NCBI RefSeq assembly: GCF_021729075.1
Contig: NZ_JAJSAQ010000001.1
Span: forward strand, 257,997 to 321,996
Direction of reading: 5' to 3'
Source: Microbulbifer guangxiensis
GTDB taxonomy: Bacteria > Pseudomonadota > Gammaproteobacteria > Pseudomonadales > Cellvibrionaceae
Length of the DNA stretch: 64,000 bases
Positions 36,778-48,213 of the stretch are shown here, in pieces. The stretch's first letter is position 1; every line of letters starts with the position of its first letter. The notes under the pieces are model-generated. The model was not told the origin of the DNA, searched no databases, and saw only the letters and a list, made by a program, of their open reading frames with translations. Position numbers and translations under genes: made by a program.

Positions 36778-38028
36778 TCATGCCATGTGCTTGATGACTT
36801 CTTCGCCAAACTCGGAGCAGGACTTCAGGTCTGCACCGTCCATCAGGCGCTCGAAGTCGTAGGTCACGGTCTTCGCGGCGATGGCGCCTTCCATGCCCTT
36901 GATTACCAGGTCCGCTGCTTCGTTCCAGCCCAGGTGGCGGAGCATCATTTCAGCAGACAGGATCAGGGAGCCCGGGTTGACCTTGTCCTGGCCCGCATAC
37001 TTCGGCGCAGTGCCGTGGGTCGCTTCGAACAGGGCAACTTCGTCGGAGATGTTGGCACCCGGTGCGATACCGATACCACCAACCTGGGCCGCAAGCGCGT
37101 CAGACAGGTAGTCACCGTTCAGGTTCAGGGTGGCAATGACATCGTACTCGGCCGGACGCAGCAGTACCTGCTGCAGCATGGCGTCGGCGATGACGTCCTT
37201 GATCACGATTTCCTTGCCGGTATTCGGGTTCTTGAAGCTGTGCCAGGGGCCGCCGTCCAGCGGCTGCGCGCCAAACTCATCGCGGGCCAGCTCGTAGCCC
37301 CAGTCTGCAAAGGCGCCCTCGGTGAACTTCATGATGTTGCCTTTGTGTACCAGGGTCACGGAATCGCGGTCCTGATCCACAGCATACTGGATGGCCTTGC
37401 GCACCAGGCGTTTGGTGCCCTCCTCGGAAACCGGCTTCACGCCGATACCGCAGTTCTCCGGGAAGCGGATTTTCTTGACGCCCATCTCTTCCTGCAGGAA
37501 CTTGATGACCTTGGTCGCTTCATCGGTGCCAGCCTTCCATTCGATGCCGGCATAGATGTCTTCGGAGTTTTCGCGGAAGATCACCATGTCAACCTTGTTC
37601 GGCTCCTTGACCGGAGACGGAACGCCGGTGAACCAGCGAACCGGGCGCTGGCACACGTACAGGTCCAGCTCCTGGCGCAGGGCGACGTTCAGGGAGCGGA
37701 AGCCACCGCCCACCGGAGTGGTCAGCGGGCCCTTGATGCCCACAGAGTATTCTTTCAGCGCTTCCAGGGTTTCGGCCGGGAACCAGTCGCCGGCGTAGGT
37801 CTCAGCGGCTTTCTCGCCACAGTAGACTTCCATCCAGGAGATGGCTTTTTCACCGCCGAAGGCCTTTTCGACTGCGGCATCGATCACCTTGCGCATTACG
37901 GGGGTGATATCCACGCCAATACCGTCACCTTCGATGAACGGTACGATGGGGCGGTTCGGAACGGTCAGCGAACCGTCGGAATTGACTGTGACTTTCTGGC
38001 CGTCTGCCGGCACCTGGATATGACCCAT
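36778..38028 (-). CDS. icd: Isocitrate dehydrogenase (NADP+)
   Basis: This 416-aa TCA enzyme oxidises isocitrate to 2-oxoglutarate. It has the phosphorylation-site region where Ser in the active site is modified by AceK in relatives ([15 protein letters not shown] follows), [13 protein letters not shown] at the start, and the C-terminal metal/NADP segment ([28 protein letters not shown]). It competes with isocitrate lyase, encoded at 49.3 kb, for isocitrate. A TATAAT box with a HexR-like palindrome lies upstream. Confidence 0.97.
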   Translation of the reverse strand: MGHIQVPADGQKVTVNSDGSLTVPNRPIVPFIEGDGIGVDITPVMRKVIDAAVEKAFGGEKAISWMEVYCGEKAAETYAGDWFPAETLEALKEYSVGIKGPLTTPVGGGFRSLNVALRQELDLYVCQRPVRWFTGVPSPVKEPNKVDMVIFRENSEDIYAGIEWKAGTDEATKVIKFLQEEMGVKKIRFPENCGIGVKPVSEEGTKRLVRKAIQYAVDQDRDSVTLVHKGNIMKFTEGAFADWGYELARDEFGAQPLDGGPWHSFKNPNTGKEIVIKDVIADAMLQQVLLRPAEYDVIATLNLNGDYLSDALAAQVGGIGIAPGANISDEVALFEATHGTAPKYAGQDKVNPGSLILSAEMMLRHLGWNEAADLVIKGMEGAIAAKTVTYDFERLMDGADLKSCSEFGEEVIKHMA

Positions 38029-38124
38029 ATTGCTTAAACTCCCAAAACTCTGTGACTTTTCAGGTCGCGTGTTGCTTACCCCTATCCCCCTGACCCAGCG
38101 GGACGGGATCGAAAAAACGGCCGG

Positions 38125-38133
38125 ATTATAACA
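38125..38133 (-). promoter_or_regulatory. Extended -10 promoter of icd
   Basis: On the minus strand the sequence reads TGTTATAAT, an extended -10 element with a perfect TATAAT, about 97 nt before the icd start. No good -35 is seen, which fits an extended -10 promoter or one needing an activator. Confidence 0.6.
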
Positions 38134-38147
38134 GCATCCACCTCATT

Positions 38148-38164
38148 TTGTAGTTGAATTACAA
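38148..38164. promoter_or_regulatory. HexR/RccR-like palindrome upstream of icd
   Basis: TTGTAGTTGAATTACAA is an inverted repeat whose core, TGTAGTTGAATTACA, matches the consensus described for RpiR-family regulators HexR (TGTARTwwwAwTACA) and RccR. It overlaps the position expected for the -35 region, so binding would probably repress icd. The regulator gene itself is not in this window. Confidence 0.55.
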
Positions 38165-38245
38165 TGCCCCGCTGCCGGGCAAGCCGCTAAATGCGGCCTG
38201 ATGTGCGCAATTTATGCCAATTGATGTCACAAGCTGGAACAGTAT

Positions 38246-38842
38246 TTGAGCAAGATCATCCTCCTCAACAAGCCCTATGGCGTGTTAAGCCAATTTACCG
38301 ATGCCGGTGATCGCCCCACGCTTGCCGATTTCGTCGATGTGCCCGGGGTTTACCCTGCGGGGAGGCTGGACTTCGATTCGGAAGGGCTTCTTGTCCTCAC
38401 CGATGACGGCCTTCTCCAGCAGCAGATCAGCCACCCCAGTCATAAGCTGCCCAAGACCTACTGGGTGCAGGTCGAAGGTGCCATCAGTGAAGAGGCCCTG
38501 GCCAGGTTACGCCGGGGAGTGCCCCTGAAAGACGGAGTGACAGCCCCTGCCAGGGCAGGACGGCTTGCCTCCCCGGCTGTCTGGCCGCGGAACCCACCAG
38601 TCCGCGAGCGCAGGAATATCCCCACCTCCTGGATCCAGCTGACCATCACCGAGGGACGCAACCGCCAGGTGCGGCGAATGACGGCTGCCGTGGGCTTCCC
38701 CACGCTGCGCCTGATTCGTGCGGCGATCGGGAATTGGCGACTCGGCACCCTGAAGCCCGGTGAGTTCTCGGTCTCTGAGGTCCACGTGCCGGCCCGCAAA
38801 GTGAGCCATGGCGGTACCGGGCGACGCCGCCATCGTCGCTAG
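38246..38842 (+). CDS. rluE: 23S rRNA pseudouridine synthase RluE
   Basis: This 198-aa RsuA/RluB/E/F-type enzyme modifies U2457 of 23S rRNA in E. coli. The start KIILLNKPYGVLSQF, the catalytic Asp in GRLDFDSEGLL and TITEGRNRQVRRM are the family motifs, and the S4 domain is absent as in RluE. The start is TTG at 38246. The C-terminal tail is very basic (GRRRHRR). It is followed by mnmA. Confidence 0.94.
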   Translation: MSKIILLNKPYGVLSQFTDAGDRPTLADFVDVPGVYPAGRLDFDSEGLLVLTDDGLLQQQISHPSHKLPKTYWVQVEGAISEEALARLRRGVPLKDGVTAPARAGRLASPAVWPRNPPVRERRNIPTSWIQLTITEGRNRQVRRMTAAVGFPTLRLIRAAIGNWRLGTLKPGEFSVSEVHVPARKVSHGGTGRRRHRR

Positions 38843-38959
38843 CTAGGCTGAAAAGTGAAGTCTGCGGCCTCAGTGACCACGAAATTGGTGCAATGCCGCA
38901 TTCACAGGTAAAATTGCGCCCCATTTTTATAGTTGTCCCGACCCCGATTGACTCCCTTT

Positions 38960-40090
38960 ATGTCCGTAACCAGTGCACCCATCCAGAACAAGCGTGTCAT
39001 CGTCGGTATGTCCGGCGGTGTAGACTCCTCGGTCGCCGCCCTGCTGTTGATGCAGCAGGGGTATCAGGTGGAGGGGCTGTTCATGAAGAACTGGGATGAG
39101 GATGACGGCACTGAATACTGCACAGCCAAAGCCGACCTGGCCGATGCCCAGGCGGTCTGCGAGCGGCTCGGCATAAAACTGCATACCGCCAACTTTGCCG
39201 CGGAATACTGGGACCACGTGTTCGAGTACTTTCTGGCGGAGTACAAGGCTGGCCGTACACCGAATCCGGACATCCTGTGTAACCGTGAGATCAAGTTCAA
39301 GGTGTTCCTGGAGTACGCGGAGATGCTCGGCGCTGACCTGATCGCTACCGGCCATTACGCGCGCCGCCGGGATATTGATGGCCGGACCTATCTATTGAAG
39401 GGCCTCGATAACAACAAGGACCAGAGCTATTTCCTGCACGCGGTCGGTGAGGCTGAGTTTGCCCGGTCCCTCTTCCCTCTCGGCGAGCTGGAAAAGCCGG
39501 AAGTGCGCGCCATCGCCGAGGAACACGGCTTCATCACCCACGACAAGAAAGACAGCACCGGCATCTGCTTTATCGGCGAGCGTCGGTTCAAGGACTTCCT
39601 CGAGCAGTACCTGCCGGCCCAGCCCGGCGACATCGAGACGCCCGAGGGCGAGGTCATGGGGCGCCATGCCGGATTGATGTACCACACCATCGGACAGCGC
39701 CAGGGCCTTGGTATCGGCGGGGTCAAGGGTGCGGGTGATGCACCCTGGTACGTGGCAGGCAAGGATCTGGAGCGCAACGTCCTGATCGTCGTACAGGGAG
39801 CCCACCACCCCCTGCTGTACGCAACCGGACTCGAAGCGAGCCAGACCCACTGGATCAACGGGCATGCCCCGGGGCAACAATTCCGGGCGCGGGCCAAGAC
39901 CCGCTACCGGCAGCCCGACCAGGATTGTGAGGTTGCTGTAACTGCCGATGGCAGCCTGTCAGTGCATTTCGACCAGCCACAGCGCGCCATCACCCCTGGG
40001 CAGTCCCTGGTCCTTTACGATGGCGAAGTGTGCCTGGGCGGTGCGGTGATCGAGCGGGCCACCGGTATCGGCGTCGAAGTGGAACGCTGA
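38960..40090 (+). CDS. mnmA: tRNA-specific 2-thiouridylase MnmA
   Basis: This 376-aa enzyme makes 2-thiouridine at the wobble position of Lys, Glu and Gln tRNAs. The PP-loop is GMSGGVDSS, and the two catalytic cysteines are in [10 protein letters not shown] and [10 protein letters not shown]. The C-terminal beta barrel contacts tRNA. The ATG at 38960 is chosen over an upstream in-frame start. The order mnmA-hflD-purB is the same as in E. coli. Confidence 0.97.
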   Translation: MSVTSAPIQNKRVIVGMSGGVDSSVAALLLMQQGYQVEGLFMKNWDEDDGTEYCTAKADLADAQAVCERLGIKLHTANFAAEYWDHVFEYFLAEYKAGRTPNPDILCNREIKFKVFLEYAEMLGADLIATGHYARRRDIDGRTYLLKGLDNNKDQSYFLHAVGEAEFARSLFPLGELEKPEVRAIAEEHGFITHDKKDSTGICFIGERRFKDFLEQYLPAQPGDIETPEGEVMGRHAGLMYHTIGQRQGLGIGGVKGAGDAPWYVAGKDLERNVLIVVQGAHHPLLYATGLEASQTHWINGHAPGQQFRARAKTRYRQPDQDCEVAVTADGSLSVHFDQPQRAITPGQSLVLYDGEVCLGGAVIERATGIGVEVER

Positions 40091-40130
40091 TAAGTAACGC
40101 AATCAACTGCTGAAAGATTAAGGAGCGAAC

Positions 40131-42156
<2,026 letters not shown>

Positions 42157-42167
42157 TCTCGTTATAC

Positions 42168-42200
42168 GGCGGCGCCCAAGAGGGCGTCGCCACTGTTTTC
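42168..42200 (+). terminator. Terminator after purB
   Basis: A 10-bp stem (GGCGGCGCCC / GGGCGTCGCC, one G-U) around AAGA is followed by ACTGTTTTC, 12 nt after the purB stop. Confidence 0.65.
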
Positions 42201-42340
42201 CCGGTATTTCCCCGCGGCCCGGCCAGTGCTTTACTGCCTTTTTATGCTGCCCGCGAACGTTGCCCGCCGCCCGGGCGCCGGACCCGAATCGGGCCAGCCA
42301 GTCCGCAACGAACCCACACAGCGACCCCGGTATTTCACTG

Positions 42341-43498
42341 ATGACGGATACACCACTTACCCACCTGGGCGATATGCCGGTCGAGGAATTCCTCAGGGAA
42401 TACTGGCAACAGAAACCCCTGCTGATTCGCAATGCTTTTCCCGGCTTTGTCTCCCCCCTCTCCGGAGAGGAGCTGGCGGGCATGGCACTGGAGGAGGCGG
42501 TGGAGTCCCGGATTGTGCTCGAACAGGGCGCGGAGGGCCCCTGGGAGCTTCGGCAGGGGCCCTTTTCCGAAGAGGACTTCCTCGCCCTGCCCCGCAGTCA
42601 CTGGACACTGCTGGTGCAGGCGGTGGACCAGTGGGTCTCGGAGATCGCCGATCTCAAGCGTCTTTTCCGCTTCCTGCCAGAGTGGCGCCTGGATGATGTG
42701 ATGATCAGCTATGCGTCCGACAAGGGAAGCGTCGGCCCCCATTTCGATTACTACGATGTCTTCCTGCTTCAGGCAGAGGGGAAACGACTCTGGCAGCAGG
42801 GCCGAAAGGCCGATGACGCCACGCCACGTCTCGAAGGCACAGCGCTGAATATCCTGCAGGAATTCGAACCGGAAAACAGCTGGTTGCTGGAGCCGGGTGA
42901 CATGCTCTATCTGCCCCCCCAGTACAGTCACTGGGGTATTGCCGAGGGAGCCTGCACCACGATTTCCATCGGTTTCAGGGCGCCGTCTGCCAGGCACATA
43001 CTGGAAGACCTGGCAGCGGAGCTGGCATTACAGTTGCCGGATCACCTGCGCTACAGCGATGCTGGAATGAAACAGACCGGCAACCCGGACGAGATCGATC
43101 CCGCAGCTGTCCAGCGCCTGCAGGCACAGCTTCGTGAATGGATTGAGCAGCCCCGGCAGATTGCGCAGTGGCTGGGCGCGGTCATGACGGAGGCAAAATA
43201 CCCCGATACCGTAGCGCTGGATGCCGGTGACGCAGCAGACTGGCGGGAGCAGCTATCAGGTGGGGCTACACTGGTGCTCAACCCTGCGTCCCGCTGTGCT
43301 TTCTCGCGGGATCCCGTCACACTGTTCGTCGATGGCGAGGCAATGGCGACAAGCGAGGAATTTGCCGTCCACTTTTGCTCTGCACGGGTGATCACGGCAC
43401 AGGCGGTGGATGACCACCCGGAAATAGCCACAGAGGGCGGGCTGATTGATACCCTGGTGGCCCAGGGAACCCTGATCTACCCTCCGGAGGATTTCTAG
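42341..43498 (+). CDS. roxA: Ribosomal protein uL16 arginine 3-hydroxylase RoxA (YcfD)
   Basis: This 385-aa JmjC-type 2-oxoglutarate/iron oxygenase hydroxylates an Arg of ribosomal protein L16. The iron motif is HFD in GPHFDYYDVFLLQ with the distal His in YSHWGIAEG. A C-terminal dimerisation and winged-helix part follows. The ATG at 42341 (MTDTPLTHLG) is chosen over an upstream in-frame start. It begins a three-gene operon with a GNAT protein and an unknown protein, linked by TAGATG and TTGA overlaps. Confidence 0.94.
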   Translation: MTDTPLTHLGDMPVEEFLREYWQQKPLLIRNAFPGFVSPLSGEELAGMALEEAVESRIVLEQGAEGPWELRQGPFSEEDFLALPRSHWTLLVQAVDQWVSEIADLKRLFRFLPEWRLDDVMISYASDKGSVGPHFDYYDVFLLQAEGKRLWQQGRKADDATPRLEGTALNILQEFEPENSWLLEPGDMLYLPPQYSHWGIAEGACTTISIGFRAPSARHILEDLAAELALQLPDHLRYSDAGMKQTGNPDEIDPAAVQRLQAQLREWIEQPRQIAQWLGAVMTEAKYPDTVALDAGDAADWREQLSGGATLVLNPASRCAFSRDPVTLFVDGEAMATSEEFAVHFCSARVITAQAVDDHPEIATEGGLIDTLVAQGTLIYPPEDF

Positions 43499-43921
43499 AT
43501 GGACAACTCAGAGATTCGGGTGGCGGACTGGGATCGTGACCTCGAGCAAATCCGCTTGGTGCGGGAAACCGTTTTCATCCGCGAGCAGAGGGTGGATCCA
43601 GCTATCGAGTGGGACGATCAGGAGGCCGCCGCCACGCATTTTCTTGCCTTCCTGGAGGGCGAGCCGGTAGCGACGGGTCGCCTGACCCAGACGGGGAAAA
43701 TCGGCCGCATGGCCGTGCTGCCCCGGTATCGCAAGCAGGGCCTTGGCTCCCGCCTTCTCGAAATCATCTGCGAGCATGCGCGGGCAACCGGGCTGCAGCA
43801 CGTTTTCCTCCATGCCCAGTGCCACGCCCGGCATTTCTATGCCAATGCGGGCTTCCGGGCGGTTGGTGGAGAGTTTGAGGAGGCGGGGATTCCCCACATC
43901 AAAATGGAGAGGGAGCTTTGA
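43499..43921 (+). CDS. GNAT family N-acetyltransferase
   Basis: This 140-aa acetyltransferase has the acetyl-CoA loop PRYRKQGLGSRLLE and the C-terminal HFYANAGFRAVGGEFEEAGIPHIKM of the ElaA/YjcF group. The start codon directly follows the roxA stop and has GGAGG. The substrate is unknown. It is linked to a ribosomal oxygenase gene and a downstream unknown gene, so a protein or RNA target is possible but not shown. Confidence 0.92.
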   Translation: MDNSEIRVADWDRDLEQIRLVRETVFIREQRVDPAIEWDDQEAAATHFLAFLEGEPVATGRLTQTGKIGRMAVLPRYRKQGLGSRLLEIICEHARATGLQHVFLHAQCHARHFYANAGFRAVGGEFEEAGIPHIKMEREL

Positions 43922-44439
43922 CTGACTTCGAGACAGGCAAAGATTGGGACGCCTCTGAACCCCGGGAGCGGTTTCCACTGGCGGATGTCGAGGCGTTCCA
44001 GCAGGCGCTGATTGATCTGTGCCAGCGCGCAAAGCGGGAAGTCAGCATTTTTTCCAATCACCTGGAGCGCTCCCTCTTTCACGAGGAAGCGGTGGTGGAG
44101 GCCCTTTCCGCATTTGCGAGGCGGAGCCGTTACGCGAGGATTCGTATCCTGATCCGTGACAGCGACCCCATCTCGCAGCGCCACCACCGGCTGCTGCCCC
44201 TCATCCAGCGCCTGACCTCCCGCATCGAGCTGAAAAAACTGCAGCCAACCGTGGATACGCCCGACACCGAATTTGTCGTCGGTGACGGGTGCATTTCATT
44301 GTTGAAGGAGGATCGCGACCAGTGGCTGGGTGTCTACTGTCCGGCTGACCGCGTTCGCGCCCAGAAGCTGTTGGCCCTGTTCGAGCAGGACTGGCCCCTT
44401 GCAGTGCAGGAACCCGGCCTGCGTCGGCTGCTGGTCTGA
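43918..44439 (+). CDS. Conserved hypothetical protein of the RoxA-GNAT operon
   Basis: This 173-aa protein starts with TTG overlapping the end of the acetyltransferase gene by 4 nt. It has no signal peptide or membrane segment. The central region (VSIFSNHLERSLFHEEAVVEAL, then ARIRILIRDSDPISQRHHRLLPL) recalls one half of a phospholipase-D-like fold. The HxK motif is absent, so enzymatic activity is doubtful. I recognise it as a gene often found behind such GNAT genes in Pseudomonas relatives but cannot give a function. Confidence 0.8.
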   Translation: MTDFETGKDWDASEPRERFPLADVEAFQQALIDLCQRAKREVSIFSNHLERSLFHEEAVVEALSAFARRSRYARIRILIRDSDPISQRHHRLLPLIQRLTSRIELKKLQPTVDTPDTEFVVGDGCISLLKEDRDQWLGVYCPADRVRAQKLLALFEQDWPLAVQEPGLRRLLV

Positions 44440-44442
44440 GCT

Positions 44443-46620
44443 TCAGGCTCCCTGCTTCGCCTTGAATTCGCGCCGGCGTCGGTGGAGTACCGGCTCCGTA
44501 TAGCCATTGGGCTGGACCGCCCCCTCGAAGACCAGTTCACAGGCCGCCTGGAACGCGACACTGTCGTCAAAATCCGGTGCCATATTCCGGTAGGCAGGAT
44601 CCCCGGCGTTCTGCCGGTCCACGACAGCTGCCATGCGTTGCATGGTTTCCATCACCTGGTCGCGGGAAACGACCTCGTGCTGCAGCCAGTTGGCCATATG
44701 CTGAGAGGAGATACGCAGGGTGGCGCGATCCTCCATCAGGCCCACATCGTTGATATCCGGCACTTTTGAGCAGCCCACCCCCTGCTCTACCCAGCGTACG
44801 ACATAGCCGAGAATCCCCTGTGCATTGTTATCCAGCTCCCGCTGGATCTCCTCTGCACTCCAATTGGGGGACTCTGCGACAGGCAGTGTGAGCAGGTCAT
44901 CGAGTTTTGCCCTGCTGCTGCCCTTCAGTTCCTCCTGGCGTTCGGCAACGTTGACCCTGTGGTAGTGGAGCGCGTGCAGGGTGGCGGCAGTGGGCGAAGG
45001 CACCCATGCGGTGTTGGCGCCAGCCATCGGGTGCCCGATCTTCGCCTCCATCATGTCTGCCATACGGTCAGGCATGGGCCACATGCCCTTGCCGATCTGG
45101 GCACACCCCTTGAGCCCGGCGGCGAGCCCCACATCGACATTCCAGTCCTCGTAGGCACCGATCCACCGGGATTGCTTCATTTCCCCTTTGCGGATCATCG
45201 GGCCCGCGAGCATCGAGGTGTGAATTTCATCGCCTGTGCGATCGAGGAAGCCGGTGTTGATAAACACCACCCGCTCCCTGGCCGCTTCGATGCAGCCTTT
45301 GAGGTTTACCGTCGTGCGCCTCTCCTCATCCATGATGCCCATTTTCAGCGTGTTACGCTCCATGCCCAGGGCATCTTCGATTCGTGAGAACAGGGTGTTG
45401 GCGAAGGCCACCTCTTCGGGGCCATGCATCTTCGGTTTGACGATGTAGACACTGCCCCTGCGAGAGTTGCTGATCGCTCCCTCGCTACGCAGGTCGTGCA
45501 GCGCGATCAGGCTGGTGATCATGCCATCGAGGATACCCTCGGGTACTTCGTTACCGTCGGCATCGAGGATTGCCTCGTTGGTCATCAGGTGCCCGACGTT
45601 GCGTACGAACATGAGGCTGCGCCCCGGCAGGGTCAGGGACTCACCATCGCGGCCGACGTAAGTCCGATCGGGGTTGAGCTTCCGCACCACCGACTTGCCG
45701 CCTTTTTCCAGGGTTTCCTGCAGGTCCCCTTTCATCAGGCCCAGCCAGTTACGGTAGACCACAACCTTGTCCTCGGCATCGACAGCAGCCACGGAATCCT
45801 CACAGTCCATGATGGTGGTCAGTGCCGCCTCCATCAGGATGTCCTTGATACCTGCCTTGTCCGTCTTGCCGATGGGGCTTTCGCGATCGATCTGGATTTC
45901 GAAGCGCAAGCCGTTGTTCTGCAGAAGAATTGCTCCCGGGTTACAGTTATCGCCGCGGAAACCCAGGAACTGGCCCCGTTGTTTCAGTGTGGCAATCTTG
46001 CCGCTGCTAAGCTGCACTTCCACCAGGTGGCCATTGATCCGGTATTCCACCGCGTCGCTATGACTGCCCTTGGTCAGCGGCGCCGCCTGGTCGAGGAAAT
46101 CACGTGCAAAGGCAATGACGCGGGCACCGCGGGTCGGATTGTAGCCGGTGCCTTTTTCCCCTCCATCCTGCTCACTGATCACATCTGTACCATAGAGGGC
46201 GTCATAAAGGCTGCCCCAGCGCGCGTTCGCCGCATTCAATGCATAGCGGGCATTCATCACCGGCACGACCAGCTGTGGGCCAGCCATCGTCGCGACCTCC
46301 TCGTCGACATTTTCCGTCGACACGGTGAAGTCTGCAGGCTCCGGAGCGAGATAGCCGATCTCACTGAGGAAGGATTTGTAGCGGTCGAGGTCCCGGTAGG
46401 CTCCGGGATTTTCACGATGCCACTGGTCGATCTGGGTCTGGATCTGATCGCGCTTTTCCAGCAGATGGCGATTGATGGGGCCGAGGTCAGTGATGATCTG
46501 TTCCAGTTGTGACCAGAAATGTTCAGAGCTGATGTCGGTTCCAGGGATGATTTCCTCGTTCACCAGATCACGCAGTACCTTCGCTACCTGCAGTTTTCCG
46601 ATTTTGACTCGCTCCGTCAT
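44443..46620 (-). CDS. glcB: Malate synthase G
   Basis: This 725-aa monomeric enzyme condenses glyoxylate and acetyl-CoA to malate, completing the glyoxylate bypass. Family marks are [15 protein letters not shown] with the Mg2+-binding acid residues, [10 protein letters not shown], the [11 protein letters not shown] segment, [16 protein letters not shown], and a C-terminal domain ending [18 protein letters not shown] precedes the ATG. Isocitrate lyase, its partner, is 2.6 kb away on the other strand with its own regulator. The gene converges on the RoxA operon with only 3 nt between stops. Confidence 0.98.
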   Translation of the reverse strand: MTERVKIGKLQVAKVLRDLVNEEIIPGTDISSEHFWSQLEQIITDLGPINRHLLEKRDQIQTQIDQWHRENPGAYRDLDRYKSFLSEIGYLAPEPADFTVSTENVDEEVATMAGPQLVVPVMNARYALNAANARWGSLYDALYGTDVISEQDGGEKGTGYNPTRGARVIAFARDFLDQAAPLTKGSHSDAVEYRINGHLVEVQLSSGKIATLKQRGQFLGFRGDNCNPGAILLQNNGLRFEIQIDRESPIGKTDKAGIKDILMEAALTTIMDCEDSVAAVDAEDKVVVYRNWLGLMKGDLQETLEKGGKSVVRKLNPDRTYVGRDGESLTLPGRSLMFVRNVGHLMTNEAILDADGNEVPEGILDGMITSLIALHDLRSEGAISNSRRGSVYIVKPKMHGPEEVAFANTLFSRIEDALGMERNTLKMGIMDEERRTTVNLKGCIEAARERVVFINTGFLDRTGDEIHTSMLAGPMIRKGEMKQSRWIGAYEDWNVDVGLAAGLKGCAQIGKGMWPMPDRMADMMEAKIGHPMAGANTAWVPSPTAATLHALHYHRVNVAERQEELKGSSRAKLDDLLTLPVAESPNWSAEEIQRELDNNAQGILGYVVRWVEQGVGCSKVPDINDVGLMEDRATLRISSQHMANWLQHEVVSRDQVMETMQRMAAVVDRQNAGDPAYRNMAPDFDDSVAFQAACELVFEGAVQPNGYTEPVLHRRRREFKAKQGA

Positions 46621-46977
46621 ATCCTGGCCTCTCGGTGATTGGGGTGATCAGATCTTGGGTTGCCGCATTGTAAACAGCCTCATCCTCATAACACCAATTT
46701 ATAGCCGGAATTTCCATCATTTGTCGCGCAAATATTGACGAAAACCGACAGTAACTGGTGCGCAAAATTCGGCCCGGACCTCAGCCTGCCGCAATATCCA
46801 CTGTTATCCCCACATCAAGCGATCTCGCCTAAACGCTGTGCTAGCTTCGCTCGCAGGTCCTGCTGTCGTACCAAGGTGGTGGCTATAGCAATGGGTTTGT
46901 CGGGGCCTCGGGTATGCGGGACTGCCATCGCACCCGATGGGATACCGCTCAATCAATTCGAATAAAAGGACAACCCA
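46621..46977. other. Divergent intergenic region between glcB and the cyanophycinase-like gene
   Basis: These 357 bases hold no convincing gene. A TATAAA on the minus strand (46698-46703) could serve glcB, without a clear -35. On the plus strand the cyanophycinase-like gene has AAAGGA 6 nt before its ATG. No HexR-like or LysR-like palindrome was seen. Confidence 0.5.
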
Positions 46978-48096
46978 ATGAAAACGACTTATCGCCGACT
47001 GACAACAGCTTTGCTGACCGCACTGCTGGCCAGCAGTGCCCTTGCCAAGCCGCCCCAAGGCGTCGGGGGTGGCAACGGAGGTGGAAATGGTGGCGGTGGC
47101 AATGGCGGAGGCGGTTACGACTACTACCTGGCCTGCGGCACCGCCGACAACAGCGCGAGCCTGTCCCAGGCCACACTCCTGATTGGAGGTGCAGAAGCAA
47201 ACGCACAGGGCGAACAGGCGGCTACTGAGTGGCTTATCAGCCACGCCCAGGGAGGTGACTACCTGGTGTTGCGCTCCGGCGGCACCGGCGGCCAGGCCGA
47301 CTGGATGTGCGGTACATTCGGCTCCCAGCTGGGTTCCGCGGCGGAACTATCCATCGACGACCGCGCTGCGGCCAGTGACCCGGCTGTCGCCGGTTATATC
47401 GAGAGTGCCGAGATCATTTTCATTGCCGGCGGCGATCAAAATGAATATGAGGACTTCTGGAAAAACACCGCAGTGGAAGACGCACTGAACGCCCACATGA
47501 ATGTGAAGCGTGCGCCGATCGCGGGCACCAGCGCAGGACTGGCCATACTCGGTCAATCCTATTATGCGCCGGCTAATCTGGGCGTGTTGTCCCGGGAAAT
47601 CCTCGATAATCCCTATCACTCGAATACGCAGGATATCAACCACGGTGACTTTCTGTTGCATCCGCAGCTATCTGGCCTGATTACCGACAGCCATCTGGAT
47701 CGCGTAACCGGCAAGGGGAGAGCTGCAGAAACCCGTCACGGTCGAACCTTTGGTTTCCTGGCCCGCACCGCACAGGATCAGGTCAGCCTGACAGTCCGTG
47801 CAATCGGTCTGGAGGAAGGCACGTTTCTCGCGATCCCTGCCAGCGGGGTTGCTACGGTCTATGGAGAGGGTTCCGCATTTTTCATGCAGCCCAACAGCCT
47901 GCCGGAGCAGATCACCGAAGGTTCGCCCCTTGTCTGGAGCAACAGCGGTAAAGCGGTATCTGTCTACCGGATCCAGGGTGACAGTAATGGCCACGGGAGC
48001 TTTGACCTGAATAACTGGAGCGGTTCGGGTGGAAGCAGCAGCGATTGGTATACCACGTCAGGTTACGATGGTTTCAACTGCCAGAGCGGTTGCTGA
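46978..48096 (+). CDS. Secreted cyanophycinase-like peptidase (family S51)
   Basis: This 372-aa exported protein has a signal peptide (residues 1-23, ending ASSALA). A Gly/Asn linker follows (about 27-47), then a class-I glutamine-amidotransferase-fold catalytic domain. The nucleophile is Ser185 in AGTSAGLAIL, and FIAGGDQNEY and the His-bearing DSHLDRVTGKGR match cyanophycinases. The tail is Ser/Gly-rich with Cys pairs. Cyanophycinases split multi-L-arginyl-poly-aspartate into dipeptides. An extracellular form would let the cell feed on released cyanophycin, but other peptide substrates are possible. No cyanophycin synthetase is nearby. Confidence 0.88.
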   Translation: MKTTYRRLTTALLTALLASSALAKPPQGVGGGNGGGNGGGGNGGGGYDYYLACGTADNSASLSQATLLIGGAEANAQGEQAATEWLISHAQGGDYLVLRSGGTGGQADWMCGTFGSQLGSAAELSIDDRAAASDPAVAGYIESAEIIFIAGGDQNEYEDFWKNTAVEDALNAHMNVKRAPIAGTSAGLAILGQSYYAPANLGVLSREILDNPYHSNTQDINHGDFLLHPQLSGLITDSHLDRVTGKGRAAETRHGRTFGFLARTAQDQVSLTVRAIGLEEGTFLAIPASGVATVYGEGSAFFMQPNSLPEQITEGSPLVWSNSGKAVSVYRIQGDSNGHGSFDLNNWSGSGGSSSDWYTTSGYDGFNCQSGC

Positions 48097-48213
48097 CTTT
48101 TTGCCGTGAGTTGATTGGCTCCGGGCGCCGAAGAGTGCCTGGGGCCAAATCCCACTAGCGAGCAGAAGCGCTGTCGCAGCCCCTGCCTAAACCATTGCCT
48201 ACCACGCCAGCGC

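Noticed and set aside
36637-38037. 466-codon open frame opposite icd
   Set aside because: It is an antisense shadow of a certain isocitrate dehydrogenase gene and crosses the bidirectional terminator at 36707.
45424-46512. 362-codon frame opposite glcB
   Set aside because: It is an antisense shadow. Malate synthase motifs run the whole length on the other strand.
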